Of a DNA stretch of 64,000 bases, positions 53,941 through 62,568 are shown piece by piece; the first letter of the stretch is position 1; the number at the start of each line of letters is the position of its first letter. The DNA is from Ancylobacter koreensis (GTDB lineage: Bacteria > Pseudomonadota > Alphaproteobacteria > Rhizobiales > Xanthobacteraceae), in contig NZ_JALKCG010000001.1 of NCBI RefSeq assembly GCF_023016525.1, positions 806,001 to 870,000 of the forward strand, written 5' to 3'. The translations under genes were made by a program, and so were the position numbers. A model generated the notes under the pieces. That model worked only from the letters and a program-made list of their open reading frames with translations. It ran no database searches and was not told the origin of the DNA.

Positions 53941-54615
53941 GTGCCCTGCGAACCGCCGAGCGAACAGATCGACCGCGAGACGCGCGAAAGCGCCGCCGCG
54001 CCGGCGAGCGAGGAGACGGTGCGTCTCTCCGACGTGCTGCGCCGCATCGCCGCCGATTCGCGGCACGAGCGCATCGCGGTCGGCGACCTGTTGAAGGCGA
54101 TGCGGGAGCGCGCCTTCGGGCCGCTGATGCTGATCTTCGCGCTGCCCAACGTGCTGCCGACGCCGCCGGGCACCTCCTCGGTGCTGGGCGCCCCGCTGAT
54201 CTTCCTTGCCGCGCAGCTCGCGCTGGGGCGTTCGCCCTGGTTGCCGCCGCTGATCGCCCGCCGCTCCATCGCCCGCAAGGATTTCGCCGCCTTCGTCGAC
54301 AAGGCGACGCCATGGCTCGCCAAGGCCGAGCGCCTGCTGCGCCCGCGCCTCGGCGTGCTGGCTCACCCGCCGGCGGAATATGTGGTGGGGGCGGTGTGCT
54401 TCGTGCTGGCGGTGGTGCTGGTGCTGCCGATCCCGCTCGGCAACATGCTGCCGGCGCTCGCCATCTGCATCTTGGCGCTCGGCATATTGGAGCGCGACGG
54501 GCTGTGGATCCTCGTCGGCGTCGCGCTGGCGGCGCTGTCGCTCTTCGTCGTGTCCGGCGTGGTCTGGGCCTTCGTGAAGGCCGGGCTGTTCCTGCTCCAC
54601 AGCCTGATCGGCTGA
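53941..54615 (+). CDS. ExoD-family membrane protein
   Basis: A 224-residue membrane protein of the ExoD family, named for a Sinorhizobium gene needed for normal exopolysaccharide production and alkaline tolerance. The N-terminal about 45 residues are polar, then FGPLMLIFALPNVLPTPPGTSS, the family signature region, and about four hydrophobic helices. GTG 53941 with GAGGAG about 10 nt upstream was used; the open frame extends to 53899. The molecular function of ExoD is not established. Confidence 0.85.
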   Translation: MPCEPPSEQIDRETRESAAAPASEETVRLSDVLRRIAADSRHERIAVGDLLKAMRERAFGPLMLIFALPNVLPTPPGTSSVLGAPLIFLAAQLALGRSPWLPPLIARRSIARKDFAAFVDKATPWLAKAERLLRPRLGVLAHPPAEYVVGAVCFVLAVVLVLPIPLGNMLPALAICILALGILERDGLWILVGVALAALSLFVVSGVVWAFVKAGLFLLHSLIG

Positions 54616-54641
54616 GCGGCGAGCCGTCTCAGCCGCGTGTT

Positions 54642-54854
54642 TCAGCCGTGCATTTCAGCCATGCGCGCGTTTTCCAGCGCGCGGGTGAGCATGTCGAGGC
54701 AGTCCTGCGCCTGCTCGTGCCCGGTGGCGTCGCCGCGCAGCCGGAAAGCGAGGTCGCGCAGGTCGCGTATGGCGACATCGACGGCGGTCAGGAGATCAAT
54801 GTCCAGCTCGTCTTCGGAGGCGGCGCGGACGGGGAACGGAATGACGTTACTCAT
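54642..54854 (-). CDS. Small conserved hypothetical protein
   Basis: A 70-residue acidic helical protein starting MSNVIPFPVR, a start seen in several families of short alphaproteobacterial proteins, followed by a long amphipathic helix (LLTAVDVAIRDLRDLAFRLRG, here only the trend is meant) and a C-terminal Leu/Ala helix. No Cys, no signal peptide. Divergent from the DUF983 gene and convergent with exoD. Function unknown. Confidence 0.7.
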   Translation of the reverse strand: MSNVIPFPVRAASEDELDIDLLTAVDVAIRDLRDLAFRLRGDATGHEQAQDCLDMLTRALENARMAEMHG

Positions 54855-54995
54855 CGAACGAAACTCATGAAAAGGGCACTCGCTTTCGGCGAATCGGCCG
54901 GGCCTGCTCGTGGAACGATGCCCCGAATTGGTTAACGTCCTCCTCCCGCTACCGTGGATGTACCTTGGCGGGCCTGTCGTCGGTCAGGATTGAAT

Positions 54996-55057
54996 GCAGT
55001 CAATATACGGTCATATCATAATTGTATTGACATTGACTGCTGTCATTCCTAGCTAAT
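54996..55057 (+). promoter_or_regulatory. Promoter with flanking inverted repeat before DUF983 gene
   Basis: GCAGTCAAT (54996-55004) and ATTGACTGC (55032-55040) are perfect 9-bp inverted repeats. A TTGACA (55027-55032) lies at the right arm, with a TAGCTA/GCTAAT -10 candidate at about 55050-55057. The stretch is A/T-rich, so a promoter with a dyad operator is likely. ATG of the DUF983 gene is at 55109. Confidence 0.55.
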
Positions 55058-55108
55058 GATCGTATCGCTCCGGGGCGGTTCGGTCCCGGCGCCGCAGGAG
55101 GAACTGCC

Positions 55109-55540
55109 ATGTCCGCCCGTCTTCCCTCCGTTCCGGACCCTCTGGAGGGCTCCTATCCCCGGCTGTCGCCCTTCACCTGCGGCATGCGGGCCTGCTGCCC
55201 GCGCTGTGGTCAGGGCAAGCTGTTCGACGGTTTCCTGAAGCTGGCGCCGCGCTGCGAATCCTGCGGGCTCGACTATTCCTTCGCCGATCCGGCGGACGGT
55301 CCGGCCTTTTTCGTCATCTGCTTCGTCTGCGTTCCGGCCGTGATCTTCGGCCTGTGGCTGGAGGTGGCGTTCCAGGCGCCCTACTGGGTGCACCTGTTCA
55401 CCACATTGCCGGTGCTGCTGCTGACCTGCATCCCGCCGCTGCGTCCGCTCAAGGGCTGGCTGGTGGCGAGCCAGTACTATTACAAGGCCGAGGAGGGTCG
55501 CCTCGTGGCCGCCGCGCCGCGCCCGGTATCGCAGCCCTGA
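55109..55540 (+). CDS. DUF983 membrane protein
   Basis: A 143-residue protein with an N-terminal zinc-ribbon-like pair, CCPRCGQGKLF and CESCGLDY, followed by two hydrophobic helices (about 70-92 and 97-118) and a YYYKAEEG segment near the C-terminus. This is the DUF983 layout. GGAGGA lies 7 nt upstream of ATG 55109. In some alphaproteobacteria DUF983 genes sit near cytochrome oxidase genes; no such gene is here. Function unknown. Confidence 0.88.
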   Translation: MSARLPSVPDPLEGSYPRLSPFTCGMRACCPRCGQGKLFDGFLKLAPRCESCGLDYSFADPADGPAFFVICFVCVPAVIFGLWLEVAFQAPYWVHLFTTLPVLLLTCIPPLRPLKGWLVASQYYYKAEEGRLVAAAPRPVSQP

Positions 55541-55544
55541 ACCT

Positions 55545-56429
55545 CTAGGCGCCCGTTTCGCGGAAGCGGGCGGGGCGCAGCCCGGCGGCGGCGAGGTCCT
55601 CGCCGCAGGCCCCCGACGCCAGATAGGCGAATTCGCGCTCGCGCGGCTCCAGCAGCGGGTCGAGCCGGCGCAGTTCCTCGTCCACCGTGCCGGGGTGGCA
55701 GTGCACCAGCGCGCGCGCGCCCGGCCCCGCCAGCGCGGCGCGGAACACCTCGCGATAGGGCGGGTCCGGCGTGAAGTTGTAGAGCCCGCGAAAGCTGTCG
55801 TTCACGGGGAAGCCCGCGCGGGCCGCCGCGCCCGCCGCGCCCGCCGCCAGCGCGCCGATCACCATCGCCTTGCGCCGGCCGATGCGGCGTTGCCGCATCC
55901 CGGCGGCGGGTTCGGTGCAGTTGCGCAGCCAGGGCAGGCGCCCGGAATAGCGCGCCGACAGCTCCTCCACCACGATGGCGCGGATGCCGGGCAGCGCATG
56001 GGCGTGCTGGTGGCCGTCGAGGAAGTCCGGCGGCGCATCCCACATGTCCTCGAAGGCGTCGAGCTGGGCCCGCAATTCGTCGCGAATCGCCGCGCGCGGA
56101 AGCGCTCCGGCAAGCGCGCGCAGGATCAGCGGGCCGATCTCCGGCAGCCGCCCGTCGCGCGCCAGCCCGCGCGCCGGCGAGAGCGGGCGTTGGCCGGTGA
56201 GCGTGAAATGCAGGCCGATATCGGCGGGATGCTGGCGCACCAGCGCCTTGAGATCGCCCGCCCGCCGCTTCCAGCCGGGCAGGCCGGTCATGGCGCCGGT
56301 GGCGGAAAGCCGCCTCTGCTCGATCAGCGCCTCGATGGCCTCGCTGACGCCGGCGCTCAGTCCGTAATCGTCGGCGCATACTACTATGGGCTTCAGGTTC
56401 TCATTCCTTCGAATGCCGCTGACAAACAA
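55545..56429 (-). CDS. ChbG/HpnK-family deacetylase
   Basis: A 294-residue YdjC-fold carbohydrate deacetylase. The metal and catalytic motifs of the family are visible: VVCADDYGLS near the start, GLHFTLTG, and DGHQHAHALPG. ChbG removes acetyl groups from chitooligosaccharides; HpnK deacetylates hopanoid glucosamine. Next to a Gtr glycosylation cassette, transcribed divergently, a role on a lipid-linked or surface sugar is plausible. The start is TTG 56429 because no ATG or GTG precedes the first conserved strand in frame; this start is uncertain. It converges with the DUF983 gene with a gap of 4 nt. Confidence 0.87.
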   Translation of the reverse strand: MFVSGIRRNENLKPIVVCADDYGLSAGVSEAIEALIEQRRLSATGAMTGLPGWKRRAGDLKALVRQHPADIGLHFTLTGQRPLSPARGLARDGRLPEIGPLILRALAGALPRAAIRDELRAQLDAFEDMWDAPPDFLDGHQHAHALPGIRAIVVEELSARYSGRLPWLRNCTEPAAGMRQRRIGRRKAMVIGALAAGAAGAAARAGFPVNDSFRGLYNFTPDPPYREVFRAALAGPGARALVHCHPGTVDEELRRLDPLLEPREREFAYLASGACGEDLAAAGLRPARFRETGA

Positions 56430-56562
56430 AGATCACAATCCGCTCATACGCCAAGGCAAGTTTCGCGCAAGTCGGAAGCCCTTAATTAAACGGGGCGGGA
56501 CTCGCGTCGCGACGGCCACGCCTTACGTCAAGGCAACCCTCAAGTAAAAACCGATCAAATTC

Positions 56563-57633
56563 ATGGCGAACACTTTCAAGCGCCTGCCCGGCCTGATCTC
56601 GATCGTGGTGCCGGTCTACAACGAGGCGCGCTGCCTGGAGGCGCTGCATCGGCGCCTGTGCGCGGCGCTCGACGCCTATCCCGGCATGCGGCGCGAATTC
56701 GTGTTCGTCGACGACGGCAGCCGCGACGGCAGCTTCGACCTGTTGGCCGAGATGGGCGCGCGCGATCCCTCGATCAAGGCGCTGCGCTTCGCCCGCAATT
56801 TCGGCAAGGAATCGGCGATGGCCGCCGGCCTGCGCGCGGCGGTGGGCGACATCGTCGTGCTGATGGATTCGGACCTGCAGCACCCCCCGGAGGTCATCCC
56901 GGCGATGATCGAGAGCTGGGTGCGCGGCGCGCAGATGGTGATCGCGGTGCGCCGCTCGCGCAGCACCGATCCGCTCGGCCGGCGGCTGTTCACCAAGGGT
57001 TTCTACGGCTTCTTCCACGCGCTGTGCGAGGTAGACATCCCGGAAGGGGCGGGCGATTTCCGCCTGTTCGACCGCCGCGTGGTGGACGCCATCAACGCGC
57101 TGCCCGAGCGCAACCGCTTCATGAAGGGCATCACGAGCTGGGTCGGCTTCCGGCAGGAGGAGATCGAGTTCGAGGTGGCCGAGCGGGCGGGCGGCGAGAG
57201 CTCCTTCTCGACGCTGCGCCTGCTGCGCTACGCCATTGACGGGCTGTCCTCCTTCTCCATGGTGCCGCTGCGCGTATGGTCGCTGGCCGGCGTCGTGCTG
57301 GCCGGCCTGTCGGGGCTCTACGGGCTCTACCTCATCGGCGAGGCGATGGTCTTCGGCGTGCGCACGCCGGGCTTCCCCACCATCATGGTCAGCATGCTGT
57401 TCGTCTCCGGCGTGCAGCTCATCAGCCTCGGCGTGATCGGCGAATATGTCGGGCGCATCTTCACCGAGGTGAAACGCCGCCCGCTCTATCTCGTCGCCGA
57501 CGAGATCGGCTTCGCGCCGCCGGCCGGGCTGCCGCTGGCCGATCCGGCCCAGGCCGAGCTGAACCTCGCCGCTTCGACCTATGCCGCCCCGCGGCATGTC
57601 CCCTCGCTCGTGCCGGACGGTCCCCTCCCGTGA
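56563..57633 (+). CDS. GtrB-like polyprenyl-phosphate glycosyltransferase
   Basis: A 356-residue family 2 glycosyltransferase. The N-terminal GT-A domain has VVPVYNEA, FVDDGSRDGS, FARNFGKESAM and the DSDLQHPP metal-binding motif. Two hydrophobic helices near 240-290 anchor it in the membrane. This is the GtrB/DPM1/ArnC group, which moves a sugar from a nucleotide donor to undecaprenyl phosphate on the cytoplasmic face. Its stop overlaps the GTG of the next gene (GTGA). It is the first gene of a Gtr-type cassette. Confidence 0.91.
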   Translation: MANTFKRLPGLISIVVPVYNEARCLEALHRRLCAALDAYPGMRREFVFVDDGSRDGSFDLLAEMGARDPSIKALRFARNFGKESAMAAGLRAAVGDIVVLMDSDLQHPPEVIPAMIESWVRGAQMVIAVRRSRSTDPLGRRLFTKGFYGFFHALCEVDIPEGAGDFRLFDRRVVDAINALPERNRFMKGITSWVGFRQEEIEFEVAERAGGESSFSTLRLLRYAIDGLSSFSMVPLRVWSLAGVVLAGLSGLYGLYLIGEAMVFGVRTPGFPTIMVSMLFVSGVQLISLGVIGEYVGRIFTEVKRRPLYLVADEIGFAPPAGLPLADPAQAELNLAASTYAAPRHVPSLVPDGPLP

Positions 57634-59390
57634 GTCTCCAGAGTTCGGAATTTCCCGCCGCAGCGGCCGCGCCTGCGGCGCATGGCCGGCGCGCGCTGAC
57701 CCTCACCCGCGTGGTCAGCCTCGCCGTGTTCGCCGCCATTGCGGCCTGGATCGTGCTGACCTTCCGCGATTACGGCATCAGCAATGACGAGTATGTCCAG
57801 CACACCTACGGGCAGCTCCTCGTCGCCTGGTATGCGAGCGGCTTCACCGACGACCGCGCTTTCCACTACATCAACCTCTATCTCTATGGCGGCCTGTTCG
57901 ACCTGGTGGCGGCGGGCCTCGAACATTATGTCCCGCTGCCGGTCTATGAATGGCGGCACCTGCTCTCGGCGAGTTGCGGCTTTGTCGGGCTGATCGGCGT
58001 GTGGCGCCTCGCCCGGCTGCTCGGCGGCGAGAAGGCCGGCATCCTCGCCGTGCTGATGCTCGCCTTCACGGGCATGTATGGCGGGGCGATGTTCACCCAC
58101 ACCAAGGACGTGCCCTTCGCGGCGGCGATGGTGTGGAGCCTGTATTTCGTCACCGTCTGCGCGGTGCAGTTCCCGCGCGCGCCGGGCTGGCGCAGCGTGC
58201 TCGGCCTCGGCCTCGCCATCGGCAGCGCCTTCGGGCTGCGGGTGGGCGGTGTGTTCGCCGTTTTCTATCTCGTGCTGGCGGTGGCGACGGGAATGGTGCT
58301 GCTGCGCGACTGGCGGCTGCCGCTGCGCCTCGCCCCGCGCATCGCGGTGGCGGCGGCGATTGCGCTCGCCATCACGGCGGCGACCTGGCCGTGGTCGATG
58401 CTGCCGCCCACCAACCTGTTCAAGGCGATGGGCGCGTTCAGCAATTTCGCCTTCGACATGACGACGCTGTTCAACGGGCAGGAATACCCGATCGACCACA
58501 TCCCGCCGAGCTACATGCCGGAATATCTCGCCATCAAGCTGCCGGAGATCACCCTGCTCGGCCTCATGGCCGCGCTGGCGGCGGTGCTGGTGGCGGGCTT
58601 TGCCCTGCTGCGCCGGGGTGGCGCGCTGGCGGCGCTGCGCCACGCGCTCGCCGCCCATCCGCGCCGGGTGCTCGGCTTCCTGCCGCTGGTGCTCGCCATC
58701 CTCGTGCCGATGGCCTTCGCGGTGCTGGACGATCCCCCGCTCTATAACGGCATCCGGCATTTCCTCTTCGTGCTGCCGCCGGTGACGGTGCTCGCCGCGC
58801 TTGGCCTGCAGGCCGCCTGGCGGGGGCTGAGCGCCCGCTCGCGCGTCGCCGGGGCGGGTTTCGCGCTCGCCGCGCTGGCGCTGTTCGCCTTCAACGCGGT
58901 CTCCTTCCTGCGGATGCACCCTTACGAATATGTCGCCTACAACCAGCTCGTGGGCGGCACCGCCGGCGCCTGGGGCCGCTTCGAGGGCGACTACTGGTCG
59001 ACGAGCCTGCGCGAGGCGGCGTTGAAGCTGCGGCAGGGTGTCGAGCACGAAGGCCCCGCCGGCCGGCGCTACACCGTCTCGGTCTGCGCCGAAGATGTGC
59101 AGGCCTCCACCTATCTCGGGCCGAATTTCGATCTGGTGGAGGAGTGGGACGATGCCGACTTCCTGCTCGCCGCCCGCCATGTCGGCTGCGACGGCGCGCC
59201 GGGGCTTCCCTATGCCAGCGTGAGCCGGGAGGGCATCCCGCTTGCGGCCATCGTCGACATGCGCATGCACCGCAAGTCGATCGTTCCGCCGGGCGTCACG
59301 CCGTCGGAGGATGACGAAGGCTTCGACCTCGCCCCGCCTGTCGCCACGCTGAAGGACGGCACGGCGCAGGTCGCCAAGGCCAAGCCGTGA
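57630..59390 (+). CDS. Polytopic glycosyltransferase (GT-C, Gtr/ArnT-like)
   Basis: A 586-residue membrane protein with about 10-11 helices and a C-terminal soluble part of about 130 residues. The first external loop carries an acidic pair-like motif SNDEYVQHTYG, as in GT-C enzymes where an Asp/Glu acts as base. It should take a sugar from the polyprenyl phosphate made by the upstream GtrB-like enzyme and attach it to a surface acceptor (LPS, teichoic-like polymer or glycolipid) in the periplasm. GTG 57630 is translationally coupled to the previous gene. The acceptor and the sugar are unknown. Confidence 0.85.
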   Translation: MSLQSSEFPAAAAAPAAHGRRALTLTRVVSLAVFAAIAAWIVLTFRDYGISNDEYVQHTYGQLLVAWYASGFTDDRAFHYINLYLYGGLFDLVAAGLEHYVPLPVYEWRHLLSASCGFVGLIGVWRLARLLGGEKAGILAVLMLAFTGMYGGAMFTHTKDVPFAAAMVWSLYFVTVCAVQFPRAPGWRSVLGLGLAIGSAFGLRVGGVFAVFYLVLAVATGMVLLRDWRLPLRLAPRIAVAAAIALAITAATWPWSMLPPTNLFKAMGAFSNFAFDMTTLFNGQEYPIDHIPPSYMPEYLAIKLPEITLLGLMAALAAVLVAGFALLRRGGALAALRHALAAHPRRVLGFLPLVLAILVPMAFAVLDDPPLYNGIRHFLFVLPPVTVLAALGLQAAWRGLSARSRVAGAGFALAALALFAFNAVSFLRMHPYEYVAYNQLVGGTAGAWGRFEGDYWSTSLREAALKLRQGVEHEGPAGRRYTVSVCAEDVQASTYLGPNFDLVEEWDDADFLLAARHVGCDGAPGLPYASVSREGIPLAAIVDMRMHRKSIVPPGVTPSEDDEGFDLAPPVATLKDGTAQVAKAKP

Positions 59391-59400
59391 GGCGCGCGCG

Positions 59401-59871
59401 GTGAGCGGAGCGGCGGAGAGCGGGCATATGGAGGCGCTGCTGGCCCGGCTGCGCCACATCGCCCTGTTCGCCGCGCTCGGCGCGCTGGGCACGCTCGCCC
59501 ATTACACGGTGCTGATCGCGCTGGTGCAGGGCGGTGCGGCGGGGCCGGTGGCGGGCTCGACGGCCGGCTTCCTCGTCGGCGGCTTCGTGAATTACCAGCT
59601 CAGCCGCCGCGTGGTGTTCCGCTCGTCCAAGCCGCACCGCGAGGCGATGTCGAAATTCTTCACTGTTGCCGGCATCGGGCTGGTGCTGAACGCGCTGCTG
59701 ATGGCGCTGCTCACCGGCCCGCTCGGCGCGCCCTACCTGCCGGCGCAGCTTCTCGTCACCGGGCTGCTGGTGCTCTGGCACTATGCCGGCAACGCCGTCT
59801 GGACGTTTCGCGAGAGACGCCATGAGGGCCCCCACGGGCGGCGCGACGAGGCCCCCCGCACGTCCGGCTGA
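59401..59871 (+). CDS. GtrA-family flippase-like protein
   Basis: A 156-residue protein with four hydrophobic helices. The family signature is GALGTLAHYTVLIALV followed by GFLVGGFVNYQLSRRVVF. GtrA proteins are thought to flip the polyprenyl-phosphate-linked sugar across the inner membrane. It starts 10 nt after the glycosyltransferase stop; GTG 59401 has GAGG about 8 nt upstream, and ATG 59428 is an alternative. With the two preceding genes it completes the donor-synthesis, flipping and transfer set of a Gtr cassette. Confidence 0.9.
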   Translation: MSGAAESGHMEALLARLRHIALFAALGALGTLAHYTVLIALVQGGAAGPVAGSTAGFLVGGFVNYQLSRRVVFRSSKPHREAMSKFFTVAGIGLVLNALLMALLTGPLGAPYLPAQLLVTGLLVLWHYAGNAVWTFRERRHEGPHGRRDEAPRTSG

Positions 59872-59944
59872 GGTGCTCCCTTCCGCTTCCGGAGATCGCC
59901 CGCCGCGCCCGCCTTGACTCCCGGCCCGGAACGAGTCGTGTATA

Positions 59945-59959
59945 GAACAAAGCATGAAC
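59945..59959 (+). promoter_or_regulatory. LexA (SOS) box upstream of imuA
   Basis: GAAC-AAAGCAT-GAAC, the direct-repeat SOS box GAAC-N7-GAAC established for Alphaproteobacteria, 38 bp before the imuA start. It marks the ImuA-ImuB-DnaE2 operon as LexA-controlled. Confidence 0.92.
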
Positions 59960-59997
59960 ACGCCGGGTGCGTGGGCAGGGTGTTTTGGACACGGATC

Positions 59998-60843
59998 ATG
60001 GACACGGTTTCCGACATCGCCGCGCTGAGGCGGATGCTCGCCGGGCTGGAGGCCGAGCGGCTGCCCGGCGCCGTCTCGGGCTTTACTCTCGACATGGAGG
60101 GAGAAGCGGCGCCCGGCGTCACCCTGGCGCATGGCGCGCTGCACGAGGTGCAGGCGGTCCGCGCCGCCGACCTGCCGGCCGCCACCGGCTTCGCGCTGGC
60201 GCTGGCGCTGCGCGCCGCCGCCGGGGAGAGGGCGCGGCCGATCCTGTGGATACGGCAGGACCTCGCCGATGCCGAACTCGGCCGGCTCGACGCGCCGGGG
60301 CTGGCGAGCCTCGGCCTCGACCCGGCACGGCTGATTCTGGTGCGGGCCCCCGATGCGGGGGCGGTGCTGCGCGCGGCGGGCGACGCGGTGCGCTGTCCGG
60401 GCCTCGGCGGCCTCGTCATCGAGCCCTGGGGCGAGCCGAAGGCGCTCGACCTCACCGCCACCCGGCGCCTCTCGCTGCGCGCGGCGTCCTCCGGCGTGAC
60501 CTGCTTCCTGCTGCACGCCGTGGCGCGCGCCTCGCCCGGCGCGGTGGCGACGCGCTGGCAGGTGGCGCCGGCCGCCTCCGCCCCTTCCGCGCTGGAGCAG
60601 GCGGCCGGCGCGCCCGGCCACCCCGCCTTCGCCGTGACCTTGCTGCGCCACCGGGGCGGGGAGGGCGCCCGCCCGGTGGAGGGCGGCACCTGGAATCTGG
60701 AGTGGGACCATGAGACATGTTCCTTCCGCGACATCGCCACGCTACCTCGCGCTGTGGTTCCCGTTCCTGCCGGCCGACCGGCAGGCACGGCTGCGGCGGG
60801 CGAGGGGGGCGGGGAGGTCGCCGCGCTCCGCCGCGCCGGCTGA
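59998..60843 (+). CDS. imuA: ImuA, RecA/SulA-like mutasome component
   Basis: A 281-residue ImuA. A RecA-like core is visible in the pattern EVQAVRAADLPAATGFALAL, WIRQDLADAELG and a later VIEPWGEPKALDL; it lacks a full Walker A, as ImuA usually does. It works with ImuB and DnaE2 in damage-induced mutagenesis, and its loss affects SOS mutagenesis in Caulobacter. ATG 59998 was chosen because it follows the LexA box and gives the family N-terminus. The 3' 134 bases overlap imuB in a different frame; the last about 45 residues are low-complexity Ala/Gly/Arg and may be dispensable. Confidence 0.93.
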   Translation: MDTVSDIAALRRMLAGLEAERLPGAVSGFTLDMEGEAAPGVTLAHGALHEVQAVRAADLPAATGFALALALRAAAGERARPILWIRQDLADAELGRLDAPGLASLGLDPARLILVRAPDAGAVLRAAGDAVRCPGLGGLVIEPWGEPKALDLTATRRLSLRAASSGVTCFLLHAVARASPGAVATRWQVAPAASAPSALEQAAGAPGHPAFAVTLLRHRGGEGARPVEGGTWNLEWDHETCSFRDIATLPRAVVPVPAGRPAGTAAAGEGGGEVAALRRAG

Positions 60844-62425
60844 GGCGGCCGGGGCGGGCCATGCGGGGAAGGGCGAGGCCCTCGCGCCGCTGGTCTTCGT
60901 CGAGAAGGCGCAGAACGCGCTGCGCCTCGCCGCCGTCGACCGCGCGGCGCGCCGGCTCGGCCTCGCTCCCGGCCTGACGCTGGCGGATGCCCGCGCCCGC
61001 GTGCCCGATCTCGCCGTCATCGACCATGACCCGACCGCCGACGCCGCCTTCCTTGAGAAGATCGCCGACGATTGCGACCGCTGGACCCCGCTGGTGGCGC
61101 TCGACGGGGCGGACGGGCTGGTGCTCGACATCACCGGCTGCGCGCATCTGTTCGGCGGCGAGCCCGACATGCGCGCGCGCCTGCTCGCCCATCTCAAGGC
61201 CCATGACGTGGGCGCCATCGCCGTCGTCGCCGGCACGCCGGACGCGGCGCGGGCGCTGGCGCGCGCGGGTGCCGGGGGCATCGTGCCGCCGGGCGGTGAG
61301 GCGGCGGCGGTGGCCGGGCTGCCGGTCGCCCGGCTCGACGTCGATGCGGAGATCGTGACGGGCCTGTCGCGCGCCGGGCTCAGGACCATCGGCGACCTTG
61401 CCGCGCGCCCGCCCACCCCGCTCGCCGCCCGTTTCGGCATGGAGCTTCTGACCCGGCTGGCCCGCACGCTGGGGCGCGAGGACGTGCGCATCGTGCCGCG
61501 CCGTCCGCTGCCGGCCGCCATTGCCGAGCGGCGCTTTCCCGAGCCCATCGCCCGCGCGGAGGACATCGAGGCGACGCTCGGCCTGCTGGCCGACGACCTC
61601 GCGCTCATGCTGGAGGCGCGCGGCGCGGGCGGGCGCGCCTTCGAGGCGAGCTTTTTCCGCGCCGACGGGGCGGTGCGCCGGCTCACCGTCGAGACCGCGC
61701 GCCCCTCGCGCGATTCCCGCGCCCTGCGCCGGCTCTATCGCGAGCGCCTCGACGCGCTGGCCGATCCGGTGGACCCCGGCTTCGGCTTCGATCTGGTGCG
61801 CCTCGCCGTGCTGCGCGCCGAGCCGCTCACCCCGGCGCAGGTCAGCCTCGACGGCCGTGCGGTGGAAGAGGAGGAGGTGGCCGCGCTGATCGACCGGCTC
61901 GCCGTGCGGCTCGGCCGTGCGCGGGTGCTGCGCTTCCTCGAACGCGACACCCACGACCCCGAGCGCGCCAGCGTTCTGGTGCCGGCCGCCGATCCGCGGG
62001 TCCCTCGTCTGGCTTCCCCGCATCCGCCGGCGCGGGCGCCTGCGCTGGCCCGCCCGCTCACTCTGTTCGAGCCGCCGCAGCCGGTCGAGGCGCTGGCCGA
62101 GGTGCCGGACGGTCCGCCGCTGCGCTTCCGCTGGCGGCGCGTGGTGCATGAGGTGGCCCGCGCCGAGGGACCCGAGCGCATCGCTCCGGAATGGTGGCGC
62201 GACGCGCGCCCGGACGGCACGCCGACGCGCGACTATTACCGGGTGGAGAACCGCGAGGGCCGGCGCTTCTGGCTGTTCCGCGCCGGCCTCTACGAGCGTG
62301 CCGGGGAGGGCTGGCACGCCGGCGGATGGCGGGAGCGGGCGGGGCAGGCGAGCGTCGGGCAGGCGAGCGTCGCGACGGGTTGGACCGAGGCGCCGCGCTG
62401 GTTCCTGCACGGGCTGTTTCCATGA
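60710..62425 (+). CDS. imuB: ImuB, Y-family polymerase-like protein
   Basis: A 571-residue Y-family polymerase homologue. N-terminal RYLALWFPFLP is typical of ImuB rather than of DinB, and the catalytic acidic residues of active Y-family enzymes are not visible, consistent with its known role as a non-catalytic bridge between the sliding clamp and DnaE2. The palm-to-little-finger pattern can be followed (ITGCAHLFGGE, then RFGMELLTRLARTLG). A 15-bp tandem repeat near the 3' end encodes GQASVGQASV. GGAGTGGG precedes ATG 60710. It overlaps imuA by 134 bp and is followed by dnaE2 after 156 nt. Confidence 0.95.
   Translation: MRHVPSATSPRYLALWFPFLPADRQARLRRARGAGRSPRSAAPAEAAGAGHAGKGEALAPLVFVEKAQNALRLAAVDRAARRLGLAPGLTLADARARVPDLAVIDHDPTADAAFLEKIADDCDRWTPLVALDGADGLVLDITGCAHLFGGEPDMRARLLAHLKAHDVGAIAVVAGTPDAARALARAGAGGIVPPGGEAAAVAGLPVARLDVDAEIVTGLSRAGLRTIGDLAARPPTPLAARFGMELLTRLARTLGREDVRIVPRRPLPAAIAERRFPEPIARAEDIEATLGLLADDLALMLEARGAGGRAFEASFFRADGAVRRLTVETARPSRDSRALRRLYRERLDALADPVDPGFGFDLVRLAVLRAEPLTPAQVSLDGRAVEEEEVAALIDRLAVRLGRARVLRFLERDTHDPERASVLVPAADPRVPRLASPHPPARAPALARPLTLFEPPQPVEALAEVPDGPPLRFRWRRVVHEVARAEGPERIAPEWWRDARPDGTPTRDYYRVENREGRRFWLFRAGLYERAGEGWHAGGWRERAGQASVGQASVATGWTEAPRWFLHGLFP
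62342..62371 (+). repeat. 15-bp tandem duplication inside imuB
   Basis: GGGCAGGCGAGCGTC occurs twice in tandem (62342-62356, 62357-62371), adding five residues near the C-terminus of ImuB without changing the frame. Confidence 0.85.
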
Positions 62426-62568
62426 GGCCCGCCATGAAACATGTGACGACGCCCGCGAGGGAATGCGTCACGAGGTTCACCCCCGGCTCGCCCCAAGGTG
62501 CGCCCCGCGCGATGCGTGGGCGCGGCAGGTGGTCGGGGCGCGCGGCTTGCCGCGCGAAAGAGTCCGTT
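62426..62568 (+). other. Gap between imuB and dnaE2 with a hairpin
   Basis: No gene seen. CGCGCGGC (62539-62546) and GCCGCGCG (62549-62556) make a very stable hairpin 26 bp before the start-codon repeat of dnaE2. No second LexA box was found here, so dnaE2 probably depends on the imuA promoter. Confidence 0.5.
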
